A stretch of DNA of 64,000 nucleotides from Cellulomonas sp. URHE0023 (GCF_000688475.1 NZ_JIAN01000005.1:744001-808000), one strand, 5' to 3'. Positions 36,201 to 46,631 are shown, numbered from the stretch's first letter. Notes: generated by a model from the sequence alone, not told the origin. Numbers and translations: made by a program.

Positions 36201-37285
36201 GCGCCCAGGGGGATCGCGGCGATCAGCGCTGCCACTCCACCGGCCGCTGCGGCCCCGCCGACCGCACCAGCAGCCGCGGCCGCGGCCGCGCTGCCGCCCA
36301 GGACCCCGCCGCCCAGAGCGCCGCCGCCGAGCACCGCTGCGCCGCCGCCGCCGGCCGCAGCCGCAGCACCGACCCCGCCGGTCGCGACCCCCGTGCCGAC
36401 CACCGCGATGCCGCCCGTCCCGGCAGCTCCACCGGCCGCGCTGCTGGCCGCCGCACCTGCCGCGAGACCGCCGCCGACCGGAAGGACGACGCCGAGCGCA
36501 CCCAGTGCCGTCAGGCCGAGCACCAGTGGGGCGATGACGGCCCGCATCCCGTGGTTGACGTCACCGAGCTCGAGCACGAGGCCACGACAGACTCCGCAGT
36601 CCTCCAGGTGCGCCTCGACCTGCGCGGTCTCACGAGTGCCGAGCCCGTTGCGGACGTAAGAACCGAGCTTGCCGGCGACGGCTCGGCAGCCGTCGTCGAG
36701 CGGGTCCTGGAGGTGCTGCTGCAGGTACGCCTGCCTCAGGCCTTCGCGCGCACGGTAGGACAGTGCGGCGACGCCGTTCGCGGTCAGCCCGAGGATCGGC
36801 GCGATCTCGGCCGGGTTCAGGCCCTCGACCTCCGTGTGCCACAGCACGGCCTGCCATCGTTCGGGCAGCGAGTGGAACGCCCGGGCCACGACGCCACGCT
36901 CGAACCCGGCGAGCGCGGGGTCCTCCGCCGTCGCCGACATCGCCGTGCCCGCCTCGAGGACCGCGACGTCATCGGTCGGCTCGACGCGCCGCGCCTTGTC
37001 GCGTTGGACGCCCGCAACGCGACGGACGACGGTGAACAGGTACGCCCGGAAGGCGACCTCCGGCCCCTTGCCCCGCTGCAGGGCACCGAACACCGCGGCG
37101 AAGGAGTCGGCGACCACGTCGTCCGCGTCGGCCTCGGAGTTCGTGTACTGGCGTGCGACCACCCAGGCGGCGCCGGCGTGCCGTTCGTAGAGCGCACCGA
37201 CGGCCGCCGCGTCACCGGTTCGAGCGGCAGCGATGAGCTCCGCATCCCCCGTGACGGTGTCGCCGAGCTGCGCGCTCACTGCCAC
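33284..37285 (-). CDS. ECF sigma factor fused to zinc anti-sigma motif, membrane segments and DUF11-like exodomain
   Basis: 1333 residues from GTG 37285, which has GGGAG at good spacing. Sigma region 2 covers about 15-100 and region 4 about 135-190 (LPERWQAVLWHTEVEGLNPAEIA). A zinc anti-sigma signature H226-x3-C230-x2-C233 follows. Hydrophobic helices near 248-270 and a Gly/Ala-rich stretch with more helices end near 385. An acidic/Pro/Thr linker leads to several immunoglobulin-like DUF11 repeats and a final secreted-type domain. It looks like a membrane-tethered sigma factor carrying its own inhibitor and sensor, as in ECF53-like groups; release probably needs proteolysis. Confidence 0.85.
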   Translation of the reverse strand: MAVSAQLGDTVTGDAELIAAARTGDAAAVGALYERHAGAAWVVARQYTNSEADADDVVADSFAAVFGALQRGKGPEVAFRAYLFTVVRRVAGVQRDKARRVEPTDDVAVLEAGTAMSATAEDPALAGFERGVVARAFHSLPERWQAVLWHTEVEGLNPAEIAPILGLTANGVAALSYRAREGLRQAYLQQHLQDPLDDGCRAVAGKLGSYVRNGLGTRETAQVEAHLEDCGVCRGLVLELGDVNHGMRAVIAPLVLGLTALGALGVVLPVGGGLAAGAAASSAAGGAAGTGGIAVVGTGVATGGVGAAAAAGGGGAAVLGGGALGGGVLGGSAAAAAAAGAVGGAAAAGGVAALIAAIPLGAAAAVVGGVALAAVATVGIVSLLNGPEEGAAPLADTSSSPTPSPSGSASAEPKGVAPSVQPTDLPTEFPEDEATDEPTDDLTIADEPDDESEESLSEDEPADDSSPTPVPTPPAKPRVDPPVDPPVDPPVEPPVAAPAVVVELPEDGLALEAGLSGQELSVDVRNTGDAAATNLVAAVTLPPGVTLDGISSQELTGLTGRFASVAAGDGWACAEGEPGAQCTLATLPARTTSTLVLRVAVDETYDQADGSVGLEVSGSGISYRAPPIRLMVAASPARLALLRPVPALQLVSGRTRTLTLDVANVGGSAVTPGTGVVTVALPSGVTGGLAPGDSPWTCTFDGAADSAAGARGTLTCRIGTLGGHAAAPLTLALTAGAPESVTSRDLTVLLAPAGRQAPDESVATFSVVRPAILGITGDATAAVALGRTTPMTFTVTNSGDLPSGSVGVTLAAPAGVTLAADGWACSQPGATTWSCVGGSIEPGGSLALPVTLTPVAGFVGPLGTLTSTVQADDADAGPPVGTAITSTAPVLSLADKDPVVVLERGVGTVRFTTSVGPDADADSFVVTLDLPSSLPYAAEGGGVSTPECVPTSPRRVVCDFGTVTAGTVVQGLVNVTVAGSAQDTVAVEAIATGAARAQSRSQVATSSGGLGPRVRFDHGWSVTEIGAPLLSCDPKLAACTNALVNGTADNNGFDMLALDDAKPAAGQRRASVPVSSSSLLAIPPGRSVAFAGLYWSGNAGAYDTWSGAFDTAKLRGPTGAYVDVVGTTLSKPFDGSGRRYYQSFADVTSQVIEQGAGTWSVADVAVSATRKDPDKTYYAGWSLVVVYSEPGSDASVTVYDGGSWIGTSATPTPFEFAAEAGTTARIGVVAWEGDRTASGDTLVLRDTCTVPAGQHALVPQRWNGTAFVGGGVATDAFDSTATGWRAANSLGTDAKAFAPQALACDVSSLSATTTGDQYLVGAITLQTTPPVAN

Positions 37286-37428
37286 GACGTGCTCCCGTCC
37301 GTACTGCGTCCGAGGGCACAGCCTGCCATATGCGTGGAATCCCACATAAGCAGGGAGAAATTGACCGGGTGAAAAGCAGCAAACCGGCGTCACGAGCAGG
37401 TCAAGGGCCGCTCTCATCCGGCGTGACG

Positions 37429-38256
37429 ATGAACTCGGGACCGAACAACGCCCATCCGGCGCTCTCCGGTGACCCCCACGACGGGCTCGCCCTTGCCGTG
37501 CTGCCCGCCGCCCTGCGCGAGCGGTGGCGCGACGAGAGCGTCGGGTCCGTCTGGCTCCGGCCCTCGGACTGGTACCACCCCGCGGTCGACGCGATCGCTG
37601 CGGCCATCCTGTCGCCGATCGACACGGCGGTCGCCGCCGAGGAGCTCGGCCGCGCACGCGGCTACGACGGGGTCGGCATCGGCGAGACGATCGACGACCT
37701 CGGTGCCCTGTACCGCGCGCTCGGTGCGAGCGAACCCCCGGCGCACGTGATCCGCGCCCTCTGCGAAGGCTGGGCCGACGCCCAGGCCGGCGCGCTCGCC
37801 TTCGGCACGGCACTCGACCCGGAGTCCGGCCTGCCCACCCGCCAGTACCTCGCGATCCGGCTCGCAGAGACGTACCGCGACGCGGCGATCCCGACGCAGC
37901 GCGACCGGACCACCGGGGACGTCGGGCACCACCTGGTGCTCGTCGACGTCGCAGCCGGCGACATCGACCCCTTCACCCGGGCCGCGCGCTCGGCTGCGGT
38001 CGGTGCCGCGATGACGACCACGTACGGCGAGGGTCACCCGATGGCCACCCTCGGCGGGGGCGTCTTCGCGGTCCTGGCGCGTACCGACCAGCACACCCCT
38101 ACGCCGCTGGAGGCCCTGCAGGCGGAGATCGACCGACGCTGCGGGCTGCTCGACCTCCGTGCGCTGACGCGCATGCCGGTTCGGGTGTGGGTGGAACCCC
38201 TGCCCGACACCCACGAGCAGGCACTGCGCACGCTCGAGCGCGTCGCGCGCTCCTGA
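37429..38256 (+). CDS. degenerate GGDEF-like protein
   Basis: 275 residues from ATG 37429; GTG 37423 and ATG 37330 are alternatives and no start has a convincing ribosome site. The second half begins DPESGLPTRQYLA, like the DxLTGLPNR opening of diguanylate cyclases, and has GGGVFAVLA where GGDEF would be. The active-site acids are therefore lost, and it cannot be expected to make c-di-GMP. The N-terminal half is helical. It is divergent from the sigma-fusion gene and may be its regulatory partner. Confidence 0.55.
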   Translation: MNSGPNNAHPALSGDPHDGLALAVLPAALRERWRDESVGSVWLRPSDWYHPAVDAIAAAILSPIDTAVAAEELGRARGYDGVGIGETIDDLGALYRALGASEPPAHVIRALCEGWADAQAGALAFGTALDPESGLPTRQYLAIRLAETYRDAAIPTQRDRTTGDVGHHLVLVDVAAGDIDPFTRAARSAAVGAAMTTTYGEGHPMATLGGGVFAVLARTDQHTPTPLEALQAEIDRRCGLLDLRALTRMPVRVWVEPLPDTHEQALRTLERVARS

Positions 38257-38395
38257 CGTCAGCACCTCGCTCGGGGGGGTTCACCGCTGCCACTGAAGCG
38301 AGGCGGCGCGCCAGGCGATCGACACGGCCGCCGGCGGGACGCCGAGTGGGTCACATCGCTGCGACAAGTGCCCGGAATGCGTCTAACGTCGATGC

Positions 38396-39193
38396 ATGAA
38401 TTCCGCCGGGCTGGTGCCGACCGACCCCTCTGAGAGCGCTGCGCACGGTGCGCCGCTCCCGGCGGTCGACGCCGACCTCGCTGCGGAACCCGGACACCTC
38501 GTCGCCACGGGCGCGGCAGTCGACGTGTTCGCGGTCGACGACTGGACCGTCCTGCGCCGCTACCGGTCGGGTCGCGACGCCTCGTCGGAGGTCGAGCTGC
38601 TTCGACGCGCCGCTGCGCACGGATTCCCCGCACCCACGGTGCTCGCCGCGAGCGGGCCCGACATCGTCATGGAGCGCCTGCACGGTCCGACGCTCCTGCA
38701 GGCCCTCGGCGCGGAAGAGGTCTCGCTGGCCGACGCCGCCGCGATCCTGAACGACCTGCACAGCCGCCTGCACGCGATACCCGCACCCGAGGGCTGGGCC
38801 GCCGGCAGTCCCGACGTGTGGCCGCGCGGCCGGACCGGACCGGTGATCGTGCACCTCGACATCCACCCGGCCAACGTGATCCTGTCGGAGTCGCGCGGCC
38901 CGGCACTGATCGACTGGTCGAACGCCCGGACCGGCACTGCCGAGCTCGACGTCGCACTGACTGCGTTGATCATCGCCGAGGTTGCCGCCGACGCGGGCGG
39001 CGTCTACTCGCAGGCCGCCCGTGCGCTGCTGGCGGCGTTCCTGCACGCGATAGACGTCGACCTGCTCGCGGTGCTCGACGACGCTGCCGACGTCCGCTCC
39101 GCGGATCCGTCGTTGATCCCCGGCGAGAAGGCGCTCGTCCCGGCGGCAGCGGAGCTGATCCGTGACCTGATCGCCGTGGCTACGCCCCACTGA
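38396..39193 (+). CDS. aminoglycoside phosphotransferase (APH)-like kinase
   Basis: 265 residues. VIVHLDIHPANVIL (near residue 150) is the catalytic loop, with Asp as base and Asn as metal ligand, and LIDWSNA is the DFG-equivalent. The N-lobe is short and there is a Val-rich ATP-binding strand. Substrates of this branch are unknown small molecules; resistance should not be assumed. Confidence 0.85.
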   Translation: MNSAGLVPTDPSESAAHGAPLPAVDADLAAEPGHLVATGAAVDVFAVDDWTVLRRYRSGRDASSEVELLRRAAAHGFPAPTVLAASGPDIVMERLHGPTLLQALGAEEVSLADAAAILNDLHSRLHAIPAPEGWAAGSPDVWPRGRTGPVIVHLDIHPANVILSESRGPALIDWSNARTGTAELDVALTALIIAEVAADAGGVYSQAARALLAAFLHAIDVDLLAVLDDAADVRSADPSLIPGEKALVPAAAELIRDLIAVATPH

Positions 39194-39247
39194 GGCCCAG
39201 CCGGAACGGCACGACCACGCACGCCGTCCGCCCCTGACGGGCCGTGA

Positions 39248-39547
39248 CTACGCCGGCGTGAAGGTGAGGCAGTCGGCTTCGTCGTGGCCCGCGCCGATCC
39301 GGATGGACGCAGCCGTGCACTCGAGCGAGGAGTTGTGGGTGCACTCCGAGCGCTGGCACGCACCGACGTGGGTGACCACCTTGTCGAGCCCACCCTTGAC
39401 GCTGAGCGGGATGAACGTGGTGCACTGTGCGTCGCCCGAACCGCCACCGATGGTCACAGCGGCAGCGTGGCAGTGCGAGTGGTCGTTGTATGAGCAGCCG
39501 GCGACCGAGCACTCGGCGACAGCAGGCATGTCCATCAGGGTGCTCAT
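39248..39547 (-). CDS. DUF1540 protein with two cysteine modules
   Basis: 99 residues made of two copies of the DUF1540 module. The first is ECSVAGCSYNDHSHCHA ... CTTF and the second is ACQRSECTHNSSLECTA ... CLTF, giving four Cys each plus His. The pattern suggests a metal-binding or redox knuckle. The role of the family is unknown. No signal peptide. Confidence 0.85.
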   Translation of the reverse strand: MSTLMDMPAVAECSVAGCSYNDHSHCHAAAVTIGGGSGDAQCTTFIPLSVKGGLDKVVTHVGACQRSECTHNSSLECTAASIRIGAGHDEADCLTFTPA

Positions 39548-39720
39548 GACGTCCTCCGTGGGGCTCCGGTCGGGTGTGCCTTCGACCGTAGCCCCGCTCC
39601 GCGCGCCTTGCCTAGCCAGGAAGGCCTGGCTAACCCGCAGGTCAGGCGGCGTTTTCGAGTGAGGCGGACCTCACCTCGAGCACCCCCGCAAGCGCCTCAC
39701 CTGCGCGTTCGCTGGTTCGG

Positions 39721-40626
39721 TCACAAGCCCCGCGACGGGAACAGGACGCGGAGCGAGCGGGCGACGACGCCGAGCCTGCGGATCGCGAAGACCACGAGCC
39801 CCAGCCCCACGACCGGGAACAGCCACACCAACCAGAGCACCGCGCCGGCGCCCTGGACACGGGCGGCCCCGTCGCCCGGTGCGGACGTCGTGTAGATGAC
39901 CGTCACCGACGAGCCGACGGCCGGGCAGCTGCTGCTCGAGAAGTGCGACCCAGCCCTGTACGTCGCGCCGCCGACGGAGAACTCGGCGACCGGGGAGCAT
40001 GTTCTGCTCCCGTCGCTGTCCACCGCGACGTCCTGGGCGACGACGCTGGCCCGCGTCGTCGTCTCACCGGCGTGCGCGCTGTTGTCACTCGTGATCATGG
40101 TCGCGACGACCAGGCCGACGACCACGAAGAGGAGACCGAAGACCAGCTGGCCGACGGGGCCCGTCGACCGGCCGCGGGATCGGCGGTTGCCGAACCTGTC
40201 ATCGGGTTCCGTGCCACCGTGGAACGGCCCGACGTTCCACGAGACGGACGTCCCGACATGGTCGTCATCGCGGCTGCCGGAGGACGAGACAGGGTTTCCG
40301 AACGCCGGGCGGCCATACGGCTGCAGGCCCGGACCGGTCGGGATGGGGGCGGGGAGCTGCGACTGCACGGCCTGCGACGCGACCGCCGCCAGGGCTCCGA
40401 AGATCCCGCCCTGCTGCTGGAGTGCGGCCAGCGCCTCGGAGGCCTTCTCGAGCTGTTCCGACGGGTCGGTGGGCAACGCAGGTCCGGTACGTTGCGCGGG
40501 GACGTCGGCCGGCGTCGTCGTCGGCGTCGGCCTCGTGAACGACGTCCAGCCGGCACCGTCCCACCAGCGCTGCATGCCGTCGCTGTCCGGACTGCTCATC
40601 CAGCCCGCCGCCGGTGGTGTACCCAT
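39721..40626 (-). CDS. DUF2510/DUF3592 membrane protein
   Basis: 301 residues. The N-terminal GWMSSPDSDGMQRWWDGAGWT is a DUF2510 motif, common in actinobacterial membrane proteins. A Pro-rich linker leads to a helix (GQLVFGLLFVVVGLVVATM), an extracytoplasmic DUF3592-like domain with two cysteines, and a second helix near the C-terminus. Function unknown; probably envelope-associated. Confidence 0.8.
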   Translation of the reverse strand: MGTPPAAGWMSSPDSDGMQRWWDGAGWTSFTRPTPTTTPADVPAQRTGPALPTDPSEQLEKASEALAALQQQGGIFGALAAVASQAVQSQLPAPIPTGPGLQPYGRPAFGNPVSSSGSRDDDHVGTSVSWNVGPFHGGTEPDDRFGNRRSRGRSTGPVGQLVFGLLFVVVGLVVATMITSDNSAHAGETTTRASVVAQDVAVDSDGSRTCSPVAEFSVGGATYRAGSHFSSSSCPAVGSSVTVIYTTSAPGDGAARVQGAGAVLWLVWLFPVVGLGLVVFAIRRLGVVARSLRVLFPSRGL

Positions 40627-40765
40627 CCGTTGCCCCCTCGATCACGCGCTCGACTGCCGGTTCCCTACCGGGGAATCGGCATACGTCGGCCACCGGTTGA
40701 GCAGGAACGCGCCATGGCGCCGGGATGCGTTCAGGCTCCATGGCCGTGAAGGACCTGGGACATGC

Positions 40766-40805
40766 CAGAACGGCCCTCCGGCGTGATCGCCGAAGGGCCG
40801 TTCTG
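40766..40805. terminator. terminator of the sugar ABC operon
   Basis: CAGAACGGCCCT-C-CGGCG pairs with CGCCG-A-AGGGCCGTTCTG around a four-base loop, 21 bp past the binding-protein stop on the minus strand. Confidence 0.8.
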
Positions 40806-40826
40806 TCGTGCAGTCCTACGCGTGGG

Positions 40827-41930
40827 TCACTTGGTGAGCGGGGCCAGCGTCGGGTCGTTCGCGTACACCTCGGCAGCGTTGTCCTTCGTCACGATGACCG
40901 GGGTCAGCAGGTACGAGGGGACAACCTTGACGCCGTTGTCGTACGACTCGGTGTCGTTGATCTCCGGCTTCTCGCCCTTCTGGTACGCCTTGATCGCGTC
41001 GATCGTGGCGGCAACCAGCTCGCGGGTGTCCTTGTAGATCGTCGAGTACTGCTCGCCAGCCATGATCGACTGGACCGACTCGACCTCGGAGTCCTGACCC
41101 GTGATGACCGGGGTGGGCAGGCCAGCCTGCTTGACCGAGGTCAGGACGCCGCGCGCCAGGGTGTCGTTCGGGGACAGCACACCGTGCAGCACGGTGCCGT
41201 CGCTGTAGTTCGCCGACAGGATGGTGTCGAAGCGCTTCTGGACGTTCTCAGCCTTCCAGCCAGCGGTCTGGACGGCGTCGAAGTCCGTCTGGCCCGAGAC
41301 GACCGTGAGGGTCTTGTCGTCGATCTTCGGCTGCAGGACGCTCATGGCACCCTCGAAGAACGGCGTGGCGTTCGCGTCGTCAGCCGAGCCCGCGACGAGC
41401 TCGATGTTCCACGGACCGGCACCCTGGCGCTTGGCCAGGCCCTCGAGCAGAGCGGTGCCCTGCAGGACGCCGACCTGGTAGTTGTCGAACGCGATGTACT
41501 GGTCGACAGCGTCGGTGTTCTTGACGAGGCGGTCGTAGGCGATGACCGTCGCGCCGGCGTCCTTGGCAGCGCCGAGCTGCGTACCCAGCTGCGAGCCGTC
41601 GATGGCGCCGACGACGATGACCTTGGCGTCCTGCTCGACCATGGCCGAGATCTGGTTCTGCTGCTCCGGCACGCCGCTGTTGGCGAACTGGACGATCGGG
41701 CTGAAGCCAGCCTCCTTGAGGCCGTCGTTGAACAGCTGCTCGGCGAGCACCCAGTTCTCCGACGTCTTCTGCGGGAGCGCGACACCGATCGTGGAGTCGG
41801 CGGCGAAGCCTGCGGCGGCGGACTCGGTGCCCTCGGCCGTGGTGTCATCGCGGTCCGACGAGGAGCATCCGCTGAGCGTCAGGGCCCCGACGGCTCCCAG
41901 CGTGATGATTGCTGTGGCGAACTTCTTCAT
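40827..41930 (-). CDS. sugar ABC transporter substrate-binding lipoprotein (ChvE-like)
   Basis: 367 residues with a lipoprotein signal MKKFATAIITLGAVGALTLSGC. The mature protein is a periplasmic-binding-protein type I fold (IGVALPQKTSENW, QDAKVIVVGAIDGS, SPNDTLARG, TGQDSEVESVQSI) close to ChvE/MmsE, which bind arabinose, galactose, xylose or glucose. It is the last gene of the ROK-ATPase-permease-binding protein set, with its own 135-bp leader. Confidence 0.92.
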   Translation of the reverse strand: MKKFATAIITLGAVGALTLSGCSSSDRDDTTAEGTESAAAGFAADSTIGVALPQKTSENWVLAEQLFNDGLKEAGFSPIVQFANSGVPEQQNQISAMVEQDAKVIVVGAIDGSQLGTQLGAAKDAGATVIAYDRLVKNTDAVDQYIAFDNYQVGVLQGTALLEGLAKRQGAGPWNIELVAGSADDANATPFFEGAMSVLQPKIDDKTLTVVSGQTDFDAVQTAGWKAENVQKRFDTILSANYSDGTVLHGVLSPNDTLARGVLTSVKQAGLPTPVITGQDSEVESVQSIMAGEQYSTIYKDTRELVAATIDAIKAYQKGEKPEINDTESYDNGVKVVPSYLLTPVIVTKDNAAEVYANDPTLAPLTK

Positions 41931-42065
41931 GGGTTCACTTTCTCTTGGGCACCCGTCCTTGGGTGCGTGTGTGATGCCGTTCTGGCGCGTCCGACCGCCA
42001 CCGCGACGTCGACGGATCGACGCCCCAGCGTGCGAGCGGGTGGTGGGTTGGTGGTGCAGGTACTG

Positions 42066-43364
42066 CTAGCCGCGACCGGCCGTCTCGCCGGCCTCCACGG
42101 GGACCTCGGCGACCTCTTCCTGGCCCGCATCGGAGACCAGCTCCGCGGCGCGCCGATCCTTGCCCCTGAACAACAGGCCGAAGATGGACGGGCGACCCTG
42201 GACCTTGTTGTAGACGTCGAAGGCGACGGCGAGCAGCAGGACCAGGCCCTTGATCATCTGGGTCTGACCAGATCCGACGCCGTTGAGCGCGAGACCGTTG
42301 TTGAGGACCGCCATCACAAGACCACCGATGACCGATCCGATGACCGTTCCGACGCCGCCCGAGACGGCCGCGCCACCGATGAACACAGCGGCGATCGCGT
42401 CGAGCTCCCAGCCGACGCCGTCGCCCGGACCCGAGGCGGTGGAGCGTCCGATGAAGACGATGCCGGCGAGCGCGGCGAGGACCGACATGTTCATCATGAC
42501 GAGGAAGTTGACGTGCTTGATGTTGACACCTGAGAGCGCCGCGGCGGAACGGTTGCCGCCGACCGCGTACACGTGCCGGCCGATGATCGTGCGGTTGGCG
42601 ACGAACGTGTAGATGATCACCAGGACGAGCAGGATGCAGCCCGAGACCGGGAAGGACGTGCCGGGCTTGCCGGACCCGAACAGCCAGGTCAGGTACGCGA
42701 TGACGACGGACAGCACGCCGGCACGCATGTAGACGGCGGCGGGCAGCATGCCCTCGAGGCCGAGCCTGCGCGTCTTGGCCACGCTGTGGAACGCCGACCA
42801 GATGACCAGGGCGATCGCGACCACGCCGAGGAGCAGCGTGGAGTTGTTCATGCCGGTGCTCGTGGGACCCCACTCGGGCAGGTAGCCGGCGCCGAGCTTC
42901 TGGATCTCCTCGGGCACGGGGATGGTGAGGCTGCTACCGATCTCCTGGTTCATGCCGCGGAAGATCAGCATGCCTGCGAGCGTGGCGATGAACCCTGGGA
43001 TGCCGACGTAGGCCACCCACATGCCCTGCCACGAGCCGATCGCCACACCGACACCGAGGCCCAGCAGCACGCCGACCCACCAGGGGATGCCCCAGTCGCG
43101 GATCGAGAGCGCCACGATGATGCCCGTGACGGCCGCCACCGAACCGACCGACAGGTCGATATGCCCGGCGATGATGACCAGCACCATGCCGATCGCGAGG
43201 ATCAGGATGTAGGAGTTCCCGTTGATGATGTTCTGCGCGTTGGTCGGCGTCAGGACCTTGCCACCGGTGGACCACTGGAAGTACGCCAGCAGGGCCACGA
43301 GGGCGATGACCATGCCGAACTGACGGATCCCGCCGCCGAGCAACTGCTTGAATGCGTCTTTCAT
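42066..43364 (-). CDS. sugar ABC transporter permease (GguB/MmsB-like)
   Basis: 432 residues with ten or more membrane helices. IIAGHIDLSVGSVAAV and the later TVIGSVIGGLVMAVLNNGL are characteristic of CUT2-family (ribose/xylose-type) permeases; the length matches GguB rather than the shorter RbsC. It works with the ATPase 27 bp upstream. Confidence 0.93.
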   Translation of the reverse strand: MKDAFKQLLGGGIRQFGMVIALVALLAYFQWSTGGKVLTPTNAQNIINGNSYILILAIGMVLVIIAGHIDLSVGSVAAVTGIIVALSIRDWGIPWWVGVLLGLGVGVAIGSWQGMWVAYVGIPGFIATLAGMLIFRGMNQEIGSSLTIPVPEEIQKLGAGYLPEWGPTSTGMNNSTLLLGVVAIALVIWSAFHSVAKTRRLGLEGMLPAAVYMRAGVLSVVIAYLTWLFGSGKPGTSFPVSGCILLVLVIIYTFVANRTIIGRHVYAVGGNRSAAALSGVNIKHVNFLVMMNMSVLAALAGIVFIGRSTASGPGDGVGWELDAIAAVFIGGAAVSGGVGTVIGSVIGGLVMAVLNNGLALNGVGSGQTQMIKGLVLLLAVAFDVYNKVQGRPSIFGLLFRGKDRRAAELVSDAGQEEVAEVPVEAGETAGRG

Positions 43365-43391
43365 TGTCTGTGTCTTCCCGTCCGTACTGGG

Positions 43392-44939
<1,548 letters not shown>

Positions 44940-44954
44940 CTACCTACTCCTGAC

Positions 44955-45025
44955 GCAGCGCTGCAATCGGTTAACCCATCGTTGGGCCTGAACAGACCGT
45001 AAGCAAGGGCCGGACTTGTCGTCAA
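44955..45025 (-). promoter_or_regulatory. promoter and possible operator of the sugar ABC operon
   Basis: TTGACG (45025-45020) and TTACGG (45002-44997) with a 17-bp spacer. Downstream lie palindromes GGTTAACC (44969-44976) and GCAGCGCTGC (44955-44964), placed where a repressor such as the adjacent ROK protein could bind. Confidence 0.45.
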
Positions 45026-45056
45026 CTCCTGAACGCTTACATGTCCCATGTCGTCA

Positions 45057-46268
45057 TCAGTTCGATGCACGAACGTGACCTTCTGCCATGACGCGGCGCA
45101 GTGCGAGGAGGCAGGCGCCGTGAACCTCCGCGTGATCGCCCAGGTCGGACATCACGAACCGCGTGTGTTTGGTGGCTGCCGGCAACGAGCGCTGCCGCGT
45201 CGACTGGACGAGCCCGTCGAACAAGGCCGCCCCCACCCGCGCGAGCGGTCCCCCGACCACGACGACGTCCGGGCTGAGCAGGTTGCAGATCGGTGCGACG
45301 GCCCGCCCGATCTGCGCGCCGGCGTTGTGCAGGAGACGCATCGCGGCGGGGTCACCGGCGGTGACGGCGGCGATCACGTCGTCCAGGTCGACGTGGTCGT
45401 CGGGACGGATCCGGGCGAAGTCAGCGACGATGTTGCGCGTGGAGGCGACCGTCTCGAGGCACCCGCGACTGCCGCACGTGCAGACCTCGCCGTCGTCGAC
45501 CAGCTGGAAGTGGCCGATCTCGCCCGCGATGCCTGACGCGCTCTCGTAGAGCCGCCCGTCGAACGCCAGACCTGCGCCGATCCCGGTGCCGACCTTGACG
45601 AAGACCAGGCACCGCACGCCGGTGAACGGGCCCGCGCTGGCGTGGGCGATCGCGCCCAGATTGGCGTCATTCTCCAGCAGAACGGGCAGGTCGAGGGCAC
45701 GGGACGTCGCCTCGGCCAGGTCGATCCCCGCCCATCCGGGAAGGACGCTCGCCTGAACGACCGACCCTGTGACGGGCGTGAGCGACGCCGGGAAGGCGAC
45801 GCCGCACAGCACCACGTCGGACCGGTTGACGCCGTGCTCCGTGAGCAGCTCGTCGACCATGTGCCGGGCGATCGCGAGTGTCTCGGCCGGGACGTGGGCG
45901 GCGGGCAGCGCGGTGCTCCGCATCCCGAACGTCCGGCGCCCGGAGTCCATGCCCATCACCCGAAGGTGGGCCCGACCGACATCCACGCCGACGACCACCC
46001 GACCGTCCGGCACCAGTGCGATCTCGACCGCTCTGCGCCCGGCGCTGATGGTCGACCGGGCGGAGACGCGATGCTGCGCGGCGAGCTCGTGCACGATGCT
46101 GGAGATGGTCCCCGGGGACAGCCGTGTGCGACGCGCGAGCATCGCCTGCGTCTGCGGACCGTCGTTGCCGAGTGTCCCTACGACCAGTTCGATGTTCCGC
46201 ACGCGCAGCGCTTTCTGCGACCCAGCGGAAGTGGAGGCGGCACCATCGCCGTCAAAGACCAAGGACAT
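45057..46268 (-). CDS. ROK-family transcriptional regulator
   Basis: 403 residues from ATG 46268 (an upstream GTG/ATG at 46304 would add 12). A winged helix (TQAMLARRTRLSPGTISSIVHEL) precedes the ROK sugar-kinase-like domain: VVGVDVGRAHLRV, ENDANLGAIAH, KVGTGIGAGLAFDG, GEIGHF and the zinc motif CTCGSRGCLE. It probably represses the sugar ABC operon it precedes and releases on binding sugar or sugar phosphate. Confidence 0.9.
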   Translation of the reverse strand: MSLVFDGDGAASTSAGSQKALRVRNIELVVGTLGNDGPQTQAMLARRTRLSPGTISSIVHELAAQHRVSARSTISAGRRAVEIALVPDGRVVVGVDVGRAHLRVMGMDSGRRTFGMRSTALPAAHVPAETLAIARHMVDELLTEHGVNRSDVVLCGVAFPASLTPVTGSVVQASVLPGWAGIDLAEATSRALDLPVLLENDANLGAIAHASAGPFTGVRCLVFVKVGTGIGAGLAFDGRLYESASGIAGEIGHFQLVDDGEVCTCGSRGCLETVASTRNIVADFARIRPDDHVDLDDVIAAVTAGDPAAMRLLHNAGAQIGRAVAPICNLLSPDVVVVGGPLARVGAALFDGLVQSTRQRSLPAATKHTRFVMSDLGDHAEVHGACLLALRRVMAEGHVRASN

Positions 46269-46584
46269 GCGGCATTGTCTACGCTGAGCCGGGGCTGGCG
46301 TCAACAGATGAACACAACATCGTACGCAGCATGCAGGAAGCGCACGCCCGTCTGGCCGAGCCGAGCGGCCCGGGTCGCGTCACTCCAGCGCGGTCACCTG
46401 GCCCGACGCGTCTCGCAGAGCTCGGGCGGGTGGCCGGACACCGAACGCGTACGCCCGCCGTCCCCACGGACGCACACTCGGCTCGCGCGGTCCGACAGGA
46501 TCGACCACGACCTCAGATCGACGCAAAGACGTCGCTTCACGTCCCCCTTGGCCGTCCTGACCGGGCCCGTCACTGCGAACACCA

Positions 46585-46618
46585 CGAGGGCCCACACCAT
46601 CCAGGATGCAGGCCCTCG
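46585..46618. terminator. terminator of the nrd operon
   Basis: CGAGGGCC / GGCCCTCG around an 18-base loop that contains a smaller ATCC/GGAT stem, 14 bp beyond the nrdF stop. The remaining 46269-46584 stretch shows no gene or clear site. Confidence 0.7.
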
Positions 46619-46631
46619 TCGGTCTAGACGG

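Noticed and set aside
37286..37813. N-terminal extension of the sigma-fusion gene
   Set aside because: The upstream frame is Arg-rich shadow sequence crossing the divergent gene; a GTG with a good ribosome site at 37285 fits the sigma start.
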